The notes under the pieces are model-generated. The model saw only the letters and a program-made list of their open reading frames with translations. It was not told the origin of the DNA and did no database searches. A stretch of DNA of 64,000 bases from Hymenobacter sp. BRD128 (GTDB taxonomy: Bacteria > Bacteroidota > Bacteroidia > Cytophagales > Hymenobacteraceae): assembly GCF_013256625.1 (NCBI RefSeq), contig NZ_CP053908.1, positions 372,001 through 436,000 on the forward strand, written 5' to 3'. Below, in pieces: positions 45,929 to 53,446 of this stretch (its first letter is position 1; each line of letters begins with the position of its first letter). Made by a program: the position numbers and the translations under genes.

Positions 45929-46372
45929 CTATTTAACCCGCGTCCAGGTCTGCGACTTGCCGATGAGCGAGAAGCCGATGTAGCCTTTTACCTCCATTGT
46001 GTTAGCCGATTCCATCTTCATGTAGCACGAGTAGGTTTTGCCGCTTTCGGGGTCGTATATTTTGCCGTTATCCCACTTGTTATCATCATCATAGCTAAAG
46101 CCTTGCATGAATATCAGGCCCAGGCGCGGGCGGCTGCGCAGCTTGGGGTCGGGGTTTTGGCTGTCCGTTTTGGGCTTGCCGGTGGCCGGGTCGTTGGGCA
46201 CGGTCAGGGTCACGATTTTACCGCACAGCTTATCGCCGCACTTATAAATCTCGAAGGTGGCTTTTTTCTCAGCGTTGGTCCAGATACCGAGCGGCGACAG
46301 CGTTTGGGCGTGGGCTGCGGTGCCGGCCACGCCCAGCCACAGGGCGAGCAGAAAGAGGAGAGACTTATGCAT
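45929..46372 (-). CDS. DUF2147 domain-containing secreted protein
   Basis: 147 residues: signal peptide ending at AAHAQ (~23), then the DUF2147 beta-barrel-like domain with GIWTNAEKKATFEIYKCG, KLCGKIVTL, MQGFSYDDDNKWDNGKIYDP, GKTYSCYMKM and KGYIGFSLIGKSQTWTR. The family is periplasmic or extracytoplasmic and lipocalin-like, of unknown ligand; it is widespread in Bacteroidota and Proteobacteria. Two conserved Cys (CGDKLC) may form a disulfide. It is single-gene, with its own terminator. Confidence 0.92.
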   Translation of the reverse strand: MHKSLLFLLALWLGVAGTAAHAQTLSPLGIWTNAEKKATFEIYKCGDKLCGKIVTLTVPNDPATGKPKTDSQNPDPKLRSRPRLGLIFMQGFSYDDDNKWDNGKIYDPESGKTYSCYMKMESANTMEVKGYIGFSLIGKSQTWTRVK

Positions 46373-46738
46373 CTTGCGACGGTGAAGAAGTAGTGAAGGG
46401 TGGATGAGAAAGGAAATCTACGGGAAAAAGAGTGCTAAACCGGGAAAGGCAATTATACGGCCATTTTTAGAAAGCCCGCGCGGGCGGCGACCCCAGAGGG
46501 CTAGCCGGCCAGCGTCGCAAAAAATGAAAAGGAACGAAAAACTAATGCGCTTGACTATCAGGAATATGCTAAAAATGCTGGCTCCGACGCCCTAAAATAT
46601 CTGGGAAAGCATTGAACCTCGGCGGCGGCAATTAACTTTAACCCTCAGTAGCGAGTGCTACGGCCCCGGCCAAGCCGCCCTAAGTTGCTGGGAAGCGCGG
46701 CCGAGGTTATGTGGAACCATAAAGAAAGGAGGTACAAA

Positions 46739-46810
46739 ATGTCTAGTAGTCCCAACCAAATCCTGCCGAGCCTGTCCAATGTAGTACGCTTCACCGCCGT
46801 ACTCGCCTAA
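46739..46810 (+). CDS. 23-codon small ORF with extended Shine-Dalgarno
   Basis: It encodes MSSSPNQILPSLSN followed by VVRFTAVLA. The ATG is preceded by AGAAAGGAGGT (46725-46735), complementary over 11 bases to the usual 16S rRNA 3' end and far stronger than other starts here. Codons 11-14 form one arm of a long stem with 46855-46865, so translation would remodel the surrounding RNA. It could be a leader peptide, a small protein, or a chance frame. No homologue is recognised. Confidence 0.4.
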   Translation: MSSSPNQILPSLSNVVRFTAVLA

Positions 46811-46924
46811 ACACACAGCTCGGCGGAGGGCGCTACGGTAGCGTGGCCCCCTTTCGTTGGACAGGTCTTACTGTGAGACGCCGGCGCTGTACCCCAGCGT
46901 TGCCGCTCGGTAAGATTTGAAGGA

Positions 46925-47881
46925 TTAGATGCCCGGCCTGGCCCGATGGCGCGCACTAGCGCGCCGGGGCCGGCCGGGCATCGTTTTTTTAGTGCTTGTT
47001 GACTTTTGCCGAGCTAGCGGCGCTGGCTTTTTAGGTAAAGCTTTGCGCGTAATAGATACTGATTTTTTAGTTGTAGTGGTTTCAGTAGCAACGTGCCGAC
47101 GGGCAGCAAGCGTAGCCTTAGCGGTAGTTTGTGGGTGTAGTCGCGGCCGCGTGGGCAAGGGTACTACCCTAGCAGGCAATGACACGGCGGGCGCGAGGGC
47201 CGCTTCAGGGGCCATTGGTGGCAACGCAGCGACGGCGCCGGCCGGATGCGCCAAGGCCGATGCAGAAGTAGCGGGCCGGCCAGCCGCAAAGGTCGTGGCG
47301 CTAGCCTTCCCGCCGCCATCGAGCACGCGCCGTACCTGCATAAAGCGGCGCTCATAGCCCGAGTTTTCGAGCTGGCTGATTTTCACGCCCGACTCGCGCC
47401 GGGCCGACGAGGCGTGCACAAAGCGCAGCGGCGTTTCGCCCAGGGCCGAGATGACGATGCCCGCGTGGCCGGCCGTGGTGCTGCCTTCAGCCGTGCCGGT
47501 AAAGACTACAATATCGCCGGGCTGGGCCTGGGCGCGGGGCACCGGCCGGCCGGCCTCGATGAGCAGGGCCGTGGCGTGCGGCGTAGCCACGCCAAAGTGC
47601 CCGAACACGTAGGTAATAAAGCCTGAGCAGTCGAAGCCCGTGGCTGGGCTAGTACCAGCCCACACGTAGGGCGTGCCTAGCTGGCGCAGGGCAAGGCGCA
47701 CAATGCTGTCGCGCCGGGCCGGGCCGGGCCGCGCCGGGCTAGCCGAGCGCCCCGCCACCAGCACGATGGGCGCGGCTGCCTCGCGGCTAACGCCGGGTGC
47801 CAGCGTTGACTTGAGCACTAAAAACCGAAGCCCAAGCAAGAGCAGCAGTAAACTGCCAAAAATCAACCAGATAGTACGCAT
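46925..47881 (-). CDS. NlpC/P60 (C40) peptidase with low-complexity tail
   Basis: 318 residues. A membrane anchor (~4-22) precedes a C40 domain (~58-170): Cys85 in GFDCSGF, His139 in TAGHAGIV and His156 in FVHAS, the full catalytic set. These enzymes cut gamma-D-Glu-diamino acid bonds in peptidoglycan peptides. The remaining ~150 residues are Ala/Pro/Thr/Lys-rich and end in a basic Arg/Ala tail. The last ~22 codons coincide with the plus-strand terminator, so the tail sequence may be shaped by that element. Likely periplasmic, inner-membrane tethered. Confidence 0.9.
   Translation of the reverse strand: MRTIWLIFGSLLLLLLGLRFLVLKSTLAPGVSREAAAPIVLVAGRSASPARPGPARRDSIVRLALRQLGTPYVWAGTSPATGFDCSGFITYVFGHFGVATPHATALLIEAGRPVPRAQAQPGDIVVFTGTAEGSTTAGHAGIVISALGETPLRFVHASSARRESGVKISQLENSGYERRFMQVRRVLDGGGKASATTFAAGRPATSASALAHPAGAVAALPPMAPEAALAPAVSLPARVVPLPTRPRLHPQTTAKATLAARRHVATETTTTKKSVSITRKALPKKPAPLARQKSTSTKKTMPGRPRRASARHRARPGI
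46928..46990 (+). terminator. Strong intrinsic terminator, overlapping the C40 peptidase 3' end
   Basis: GATGCCCGGCC/GGCCGGGCATC outer arms (46928-46938 and 46972-46982) enclose a CGCGC/GCGCG inner stem and are followed by GTTTTTTT on the plus strand. There is no T run on the minus side. It therefore belongs to a plus-strand transcript, yet it lies inside the last ~22 codons of the convergent gene. Confidence 0.85.
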
Positions 47882-48000
47882 AATAAGAGAATCGGCCCGG
47901 CGGCCTTGCCCGCTTAACGGCCGGGCCGGACTGGAAGTTGACCCGAATTACCCCAAAAAGATTCGGGGGCCAGCCCGGCCGGGGGCGTTACTTTGCGGGC

Positions 48001-49896
48001 ATGTTCGCATCTACTTCTGCCTTTTGCCGCCTGGTCACCCTAGCCGGCCTCCTGGCGGCCGTGCCCGCCGCCGCCCAAACGAAAATCAAAACCAAAGTAA
48101 AGCCTGGCTCGGCCCCTGCTTCGACTGCCGCGCCAGCCAGGGCTGCCAGCGTCGGCGCTCCCGGTGGCAGCCTGCGCTACACGCTGGCCATGCCGGCCCC
48201 GCAAACACACTACTTCGAGGTGCGGATGGATTTGCAGGGCTTCGGCCAGGAATATACCGACCTCAAGATGCCGGTGTGGGCGCCGGGCTCGTACCTAGTG
48301 CGCGAGTTTTCGCGGCACGTGGAGCGCTTCAAGGCGCAGGGGGCCAACGGCCAGGCGCTGGTCGTGGAAAAGCTCGATAAGAATACCTGGCGCGTGCACC
48401 ACGCCGGCCAGGGCACGTTCCGGGTCGATTACGGCGTGTATGCCTACGAAATCAGTGTGCGCACCAGCTACATCGATGCCGACCACGGCTTTGCGCTGGG
48501 CAGCAGCATCTTTATGTACCCGGCCCAGGCCAAGAGCCTGGCTAGCCAGGTGACGGTGCAGCCCGCCGCCGGCTGGGCCACGGTGAGCACCGCCCTGCGC
48601 CCAGCGCCGGGTATGCAGAAATACGTGTACCAATCGACTAATTACGACGAGCTGGCCGACTCACCCATCGAAATCGGCAACCAGAAGGTGCTAAGCTTCA
48701 CAGCCAATAACACGCCGCACCAGCTAGCCATGTACGGCCCGTACCAGCTGGCCGACGAGCCCCGCTTCCTGGGCGATATGAAGAAGATAACCGAGGAAGC
48801 GCAGCGCGTGGTGGGCCAAAACCCCCTCGACCACTACCTCTTCATTGTGCACCACCTCGACGCGGGGGGCGGCGGCCTAGAGCACCTGTACTCGACTACG
48901 CTGGGGGCGCGGCCGGGCACGTACTCAAATGAAACGGCCTACAAAAACTTTCTGCGGCTCGTGGCGCACGAGTATTTCCACCTCTGGAATGTGAAGCGCA
49001 TCCGGCCGGTGGCGCTCGGGCCTTTTGACTACGACCACGAGAACTACACGCACATGCTGTGGGTGAGCGAGGGCCAGACCGAATACATGGCCAACCAGAT
49101 TGCCCAGCGCGCGGGCTTCTACACCGCCCAGCAGTACTACGACCAGCTGGCCACCGTGCTCGGGGGCGTGGAAAACCAGCCCGGCAACAAGCTGCAGCCG
49201 GTGGCCATGTCGAGCTTCGACGCTTGGATTCGCGCCTACCGGCCCGATGAAAACTCGCGCAACTCCGAAATCAGCTACTACGACAAGGGCGAGATGGTAG
49301 GCCTGGTACTCGACCTCATGCTAGTGCAGGCCACCAACGGCCAGAAGCACATCGACGACGTATTTCGCCTGCTCTACGATAAGTATTACAAGGGCCTGAA
49401 GCGCGGCTTCACCGACCAGGAATACCAGGATGCGGTGGCCCAGGTGGCCGGCCGGCGCTTCGACGACTTCTTCCAGAACTGCGTGTACGGCACCCGCACC
49501 CTCGACTACAGCACGGCCCTCGGCTACGTGGGCCTGACCCTGACCAGCGCCCCCGCCAGCCCCAACGGCAGCCTGGGCGCCACCATCGCCAACCGCAACG
49601 GCCACTACGTGGTAACCAGCGTGAAGCGCGACGGCACCGCCTGGAACGGCGGCCTCAACGTGAACGACGAGGTATTGCAGCTCGGTGGTGCCGCGCCCAC
49701 CGACGAAAGCGTGAAGCAGGCCCTCTTCAGCAGCGCGCCCGGCACGGTACTGAAAATGCAGGTGAAGCACAACGCCTTCACTCACGACCTGAGCCTGACC
49801 CTGCAACCCGACCCCGAGCGCGCCTACCAGATTCAGCCCGTGGCTAGCCCCACGCCCGACCAGCAGCGCCTGCTGGCCAAGTGGCTGGGTAAGTAG
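48001..49896 (+). CDS. M61 glycyl-aminopeptidase-type metalloprotease with PDZ domain
   Basis: 631 residues. Signal peptide (LAGLLAAVPAAAQ), N-terminal M61 domain with YEISVRTSYIDADHGF, then zinc motif HEYFH (323-327) in AHEYFHLWNVKRIRP and the third ligand region WVSEGQTEY. A PDZ domain occupies ~520-600 (GATIANRNGHYVVTSVKRDG, GLNVNDEVLQLGG). M61 enzymes release N-terminal Gly/Ala; here export is to the periplasm or beyond. The frame is open upstream to 47938, but the ATG at 48001 precedes the signal peptide and follows a TTACTTTG box. Confidence 0.93.
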   Translation: MFASTSAFCRLVTLAGLLAAVPAAAQTKIKTKVKPGSAPASTAAPARAASVGAPGGSLRYTLAMPAPQTHYFEVRMDLQGFGQEYTDLKMPVWAPGSYLVREFSRHVERFKAQGANGQALVVEKLDKNTWRVHHAGQGTFRVDYGVYAYEISVRTSYIDADHGFALGSSIFMYPAQAKSLASQVTVQPAAGWATVSTALRPAPGMQKYVYQSTNYDELADSPIEIGNQKVLSFTANNTPHQLAMYGPYQLADEPRFLGDMKKITEEAQRVVGQNPLDHYLFIVHHLDAGGGGLEHLYSTTLGARPGTYSNETAYKNFLRLVAHEYFHLWNVKRIRPVALGPFDYDHENYTHMLWVSEGQTEYMANQIAQRAGFYTAQQYYDQLATVLGGVENQPGNKLQPVAMSSFDAWIRAYRPDENSRNSEISYYDKGEMVGLVLDLMLVQATNGQKHIDDVFRLLYDKYYKGLKRGFTDQEYQDAVAQVAGRRFDDFFQNCVYGTRTLDYSTALGYVGLTLTSAPASPNGSLGATIANRNGHYVVTSVKRDGTAWNGGLNVNDEVLQLGGAAPTDESVKQALFSSAPGTVLKMQVKHNAFTHDLSLTLQPDPERAYQIQPVASPTPDQQRLLAKWLGK

Positions 49897-49910
49897 TTGT
49901 AGGCGGTTAG

Positions 49911-50067
49911 CTCGCCCCCGGCCCCGCTCCAAAAGAGCGGGGAGCCACGGCGGAATCGACGGCTAATCATTAAAGCAAAAAGGCTTGCAGCAACTGCTGC
50001 GAGCCTTTTTTAAACTGACTTTTAATTGTTAGGCTCCCCGCTCTTTTGGAGCGGGGCCGGGGGTGAG
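49911..50067. repeat. 36-bp inverted repeat flanking a terminator
   Basis: Arms 49911-49946 and 50032-50067 are inverted copies with a single mismatch. Each arm also contains its own hairpin (CCCCGCTC/GAGCGGGG). The 85-base interior holds the M61/DsbD bidirectional terminator. The arms read like two inverted copies of a dispersed intergenic palindrome. Confidence 0.85.
49977..50011. terminator. Bidirectional terminator between M61 and dsbD
   Basis: AGGCTTGCAGCA/TGCTGCGAGCCT stem with a 2-base loop is flanked by AAAA and TTTTT, placed between convergent genes. Confidence 0.85.
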
Positions 50068-50076
50068 GTTTGAGGG

Positions 50077-51813
50077 CTAGCGGTACGCCTTTAGCCCGCT
50101 ATCCAGATACTTCACAAAATCAGCCACTTCGTAGTCGGCGCCCTGGGGCGGCACCAGCACCTGGCCGTCGCGGCCCAGCAGCACATAGTAGGGCTGCGAA
50201 TTAGTGTTGAAGCGGCTGGCTTGCAGGTCGCTGTACTTGTTGCCGATGGTGCGGATGGTCTTGCCGCTGAACTTCGACACGGTTTGCTCGGCGGCGGGCA
50301 GTTCGGTTTTGTCGTCGACGTAGAGTTGGATGAGCACGTACTTATCGCGGATAAGCGGCAGCACCTGCTTGTCGGGCCACACGTTGGCTTCCATCTTGCG
50401 GCAGTTCACGCAGGCGTGGCCCGTGAAGTCGATGAGCACTGGCTTGCCCACCTGCCGGGCGTAGGCCATGCCTTCGTCGTAGTCGAAAAAGGCCGGCAGG
50501 CCGAGCGGCGCGTGAAATAAGTCGGCGTACTTATGCGGCGCGGTGCTGGCCGGCGCGGCGCCGCTGCCCACCGCTGGCGCGAGCAGGCTAGGGGTGTAGA
50601 GGTCAAAATCCTGAGTATCCTGCGGGGGTAGAAAAGCCGACACGGCCCGCAGCGGCGCGCCCCACAGCCCCGGCACCAGGTAGAGCGTGAAGGCCAGCAC
50701 GATAATCGACAAAAACAAGCGTGGCAGGGTGATATACGCCAGGTCGCTGTCGTGCGAAAAGCGTAGCTTGCCGAGCAAATACAGCCCCATCATGCCAAAA
50801 ATAACCACCCATAGCACCAAGTACACCTCGCGGTCAAACCACTGCCAGTGGTAGGCCAAATCGACGTTAGACAAAAACTTGAGCGCCAGCGCCAGCTCCA
50901 GAAAGCCCAGCGTCACTTTCACTGAGTTCAGCCAGCCGCCCGACTTGGGCAGCGAGGCCATCCAGCCCGGAAATAGCGAAAACAGCGTAAACGGCATAGC
51001 CAGCGCCAGCGCAAAGCCAAACATGCCTACTGCCGGCCCCAGCAGCTGCCCCATGCTGGCCGCCTGCACCAGCAGCGTGCCAATGATGGGACCGGTGCAC
51101 GAAAAAGACACCAGCGCCAGCGTAGCCGCCATGAAGAAGATGCCCAGCAGGCCACCCTTATCGGCCTTTTCGTCCATCTTATTGGCCCAGGCCGTGGGTA
51201 GCATAATCTCGAATGCGCCCAGAAACGACGCGCCAAACACCAGCAGCAGCAGGAAAAAGAAGAAGTTGAAAATGCCGTTGGTAGCCAGGTTATTCAGCGC
51301 ATCGGCCCCAAAAAGCACCGTAATAAGCAGCCCCAGCGCCACGTAGATGACAATAATGCTGGCCCCGTACACCAGCGCGTTGCGAATGCCCCGCGCCCGC
51401 GTACCCGAGCGCTTGGTAAAGAAACTCACCGTCATGGGCAGCAGCGGGAAGATGCACGGCATCAGCACGGCCGCAAAGCCACCTAATAGCCCGGCCAAAA
51501 ACGTGACCCACAGTGAGGTCTGAGCAGCGGCCGGCTGGCTAGCCTTGGCCGTGGGGGCGGGGCCAGCCTTGGCATCTGAGTTAGTCGCTGGGCTAGCGAC
51601 TGGCCCGGCGGTGGCCGTGTCGGCCGCTTTAGCAGTGGGCGCGGCCTCCTGCACCGGCGTAAACTGAATGTCGGCCGTCGAAACCGTATCCTGGGCCAGG
51701 GCGGGTGGCGTGGCAAAAACTCCGGCTAGCAGCCACAGCCCCAGCAGCCAGGCCGTCGGGGCCTTTAACGAGTGCAGGAGCCTAGTGGCTCCTGCTAAAG
51801 CTGGTATACGCAT
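50077..51813 (-). CDS. dsbD: Thiol:disulfide interchange protein DsbD (beta-gamma part)
   Basis: 578 residues. Signal peptide, then a Pro/Ala/Thr-rich linker (~45-100), then the eight-helix DsbD/CcdA membrane domain with the redox pair Cys120 (MPCIFP) and Cys239 (FSCTG). A C-terminal thioredoxin-like domain carries Cys468 and Cys471 in GHACVNC. Electrons pass from cytosolic thioredoxin through the membrane to periplasmic partners. The N-terminal alpha domain normally fused in enterobacteria is missing; the adjacent upstream gene (51825-52274) encodes it. The spacing of 11 bases indicates one operon. Confidence 0.93.
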   Translation of the reverse strand: MRIPALAGATRLLHSLKAPTAWLLGLWLLAGVFATPPALAQDTVSTADIQFTPVQEAAPTAKAADTATAGPVASPATNSDAKAGPAPTAKASQPAAAQTSLWVTFLAGLLGGFAAVLMPCIFPLLPMTVSFFTKRSGTRARGIRNALVYGASIIVIYVALGLLITVLFGADALNNLATNGIFNFFFFLLLLVFGASFLGAFEIMLPTAWANKMDEKADKGGLLGIFFMAATLALVSFSCTGPIIGTLLVQAASMGQLLGPAVGMFGFALALAMPFTLFSLFPGWMASLPKSGGWLNSVKVTLGFLELALALKFLSNVDLAYHWQWFDREVYLVLWVVIFGMMGLYLLGKLRFSHDSDLAYITLPRLFLSIIVLAFTLYLVPGLWGAPLRAVSAFLPPQDTQDFDLYTPSLLAPAVGSGAAPASTAPHKYADLFHAPLGLPAFFDYDEGMAYARQVGKPVLIDFTGHACVNCRKMEANVWPDKQVLPLIRDKYVLIQLYVDDKTELPAAEQTVSKFSGKTIRTIGNKYSDLQASRFNTNSQPYYVLLGRDGQVLVPPQGADYEVADFVKYLDSGLKAYR

Positions 51814-51824
51814 TACAGAAGAGG

Positions 51825-52274
51825 TTATTTAACGGGAATGCTGAACGCGACCTCGTCGGGCGGCAGGCATTTCTCGTCGTTGCAGGCCATAAATTCGAGG
51901 TTGCCTTTCACCGTTACCGGGCCTTTACCGGTCAGCTTCACTTTCTGCTGAAAAATAACCGAGCTGGTGAAGTAGCTCACTTGCATGTTGAATGCCTTCT
52001 CAAACTTCGCAATCGGCTTCGGCTCCTGCGGCAGGCCCACCAGAGTGTAAGCTTGCGAAGGGGTAAACTTGATGGTGGTTTTCACCGGGCCGCCATCCTT
52101 CACGGTTTGCGAGTACACGTGCCAGCCCGCATCGATGGTGGCTTTGAGGAACACCACGGCCTCGGTCGGACTGGTTTTTTTGGCGGCGTAGCTCCAGTGT
52201 ACGGGCGTCAGAATCTGGGCTTTGGCCTGCGAGGCGCCGAGCAGGACCATACCTGCCAACAAGATTTTTTTCAT
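51825..52274 (-). CDS. Stand-alone DsbD alpha (DsbC-binding) domain protein
   Basis: 149 residues: signal peptide ending near QAKAQ, then a DsbD N-terminal immunoglobulin-like domain with AGWHVYSQTV, GGPVKTTIKF, FEKAFNMQVSYF and the redox pair in MACNDEKCLPP (Cys131, Cys136). In E. coli this domain passes electrons from the DsbD gamma domain to DsbC and other substrates. Here it is a separate secreted polypeptide encoded immediately upstream of dsbD. An ATG-less longer frame starts at 52289; ATG at 52274 begins the signal peptide. Confidence 0.9.
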   Translation of the reverse strand: MKKILLAGMVLLGASQAKAQILTPVHWSYAAKKTSPTEAVVFLKATIDAGWHVYSQTVKDGGPVKTTIKFTPSQAYTLVGLPQEPKPIAKFEKAFNMQVSYFTSSVIFQQKVKLTGKGPVTVKGNLEFMACNDEKCLPPDEVAFSIPVK

Positions 52275-52516
52275 GAATACAAAAGGCAATAAGCGGCCCC
52301 GTAGTTGCGCTAAAACAAAGGTAGTGCCCGTTTTATTTCAGTAGCAGCCATTGCTGCCATACTACCCGTTGCCGGGCCTGGTTGTTTGAAGCAGCCCGCC
52401 CGCAGCAATAAATATGCGGCGGCCGCAGGGCCGCTTGCCACCTCAGTTGCCCGCCGGCTAGCCTGCCCGCCATTAAGCCGGGCCCGCCGCTGCGAGCCGG
52501 GCTTCGGCCGCCAGCC

Positions 52517-53323
52517 TCAAAAATCGCTCGGGTCCTTTGAGTGCTGGGGCTTTTGCAGCGTCAGGGCAGTTTGCAGGCTGTCGAGCAGGTGGTGCACATC
52601 GCGAATAGCCTCGGCTTTCAGGTCTTCCCAGGGTTTGCGGCTGCCCAGGCCCGCGTAGCCAAAGAGATTGGCCCGGTCATTTTCCAAGGGTCCGCCCGAG
52701 TTGAGGTGGGGGGTGGCACCGGCGTCGTGCGTCAGGTCGGTGAGCACGTACTTGAAGCGGCCGTCCTTCACGTAAATGCTGAGGGTGTGATGCACCACGC
52801 CGGCGTAGGAGCTGCGTGGCACATTGTCGTAGGTCTGGTGCAGGGTAACGATGCGGGTGCCGTGCAGCACCAGCTGGCCGGTGGCGGGGTCTTGCTTTAC
52901 CAGCTCCGCATTGGAAAGCGGATAAGCCTGGGTTACCCAGGCGCGGGCCCGCTCATAAAGCACCGCCTGGCTAGCCCCCGGCACCGGCACTACGCCCTCG
53001 TAGGTAATGTGCTGGGTGTGGGCATCAATGGGCACCGGCTCGGTGTCGCGCGGGTCGTAATCGCTAAGCTTGGCAGTCGGCGTTATATAAAGGAAGCCGT
53101 CGAGCTTTACCACCATCCAACCCGGCGAAAACGGTCCGACCACAATGGCCTCCGCCTGGCTGGGCAGGTAGCGGCTGGGCCGGTGCAGCGTGTCGGCGCT
53201 CGGGTAGAGCGGGGCTTTGGTCAGGCCCACGTGGTAGGTAACGGGCTTGCTGGTTTCGCGGAGCTTTTGGGCCATTGTGGCCGCCGGCAAGGTTAGCAAA
53301 CACCCAAGCAGAATAGCTTTCAT
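52517..53323 (-). CDS. DUF4468 domain-containing secreted protein
   Basis: 268 residues. Signal peptide (LLGCLLTLPAATMAQ), an N-terminal SH3-like stretch (~27-85) and a DUF4468 domain (~105-215): ITYEGVVPVPGASQAVLYER, RAWVTQAY, IVTLHQTYDN, HHTLSIYVKDGRFKYVLTD. DUF4468 is TBP-like and nearly confined to Bacteroidota; function unknown. The first part resembles the small barrel before DUF4468 in homologues. Monocistronic by position, divergent from nothing, 124 bases upstream of the Kup stop. Confidence 0.85.
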   Translation of the reverse strand: MKAILLGCLLTLPAATMAQKLRETSKPVTYHVGLTKAPLYPSADTLHRPSRYLPSQAEAIVVGPFSPGWMVVKLDGFLYITPTAKLSDYDPRDTEPVPIDAHTQHITYEGVVPVPGASQAVLYERARAWVTQAYPLSNAELVKQDPATGQLVLHGTRIVTLHQTYDNVPRSSYAGVVHHTLSIYVKDGRFKYVLTDLTHDAGATPHLNSGGPLENDRANLFGYAGLGSRKPWEDLKAEAIRDVHHLLDSLQTALTLQKPQHSKDPSDF

Positions 53324-53446
53324 ACGCTAAAAGTAGCGGCAACCAGCCGTACAGGCATTTGCTCCGGCCTGAAAACGCACAGTCGCCCGCCGGCCGCCCG
53401 GCTAGGGCATCCGGCGGGCGAGCCGCAGTTACATCCCCTCAAGACC

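Larger units (their letters stand above)
46605..46990 (+). ncRNA. Candidate novel structured RNA with internal small ORF and terminator
   Basis: About 385 nt on the plus strand between two minus-strand genes. Closing stem AACCTCGGC (46615) with GCCGAGGTT (46700) encloses GGCGGC/GCCGCC (46624/46674) and GTAGC/GCTAC (46648/46657). AACTT (46634) can pair with AAGTT (46682), giving a possible pseudoknot. Downstream are CCTGTCCAATG/CGTTGGACAGG (46771/46855), GCCGAG/CTCGGC (46765/46819, crossing the former), AGTACG/CGTACT, CGCTA/TAGCG and TCTTAC/GTAAGA hairpins. It ends in a strong terminator. It lacks the tmRNA tRNA-like end and the RNase P core. Function unknown; a riboswitch-like leader or trans-acting RNA is possible. 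Confidence 0.55.

Noticed and set aside
46605-46990. tmRNA or RNase P RNA identity for the structured element
   Set aside because: There is no tRNA-like acceptor/T-arm end, no YALAA-type tag frame, and no conserved RNase P core such as the GAGGAAAGTCC block.
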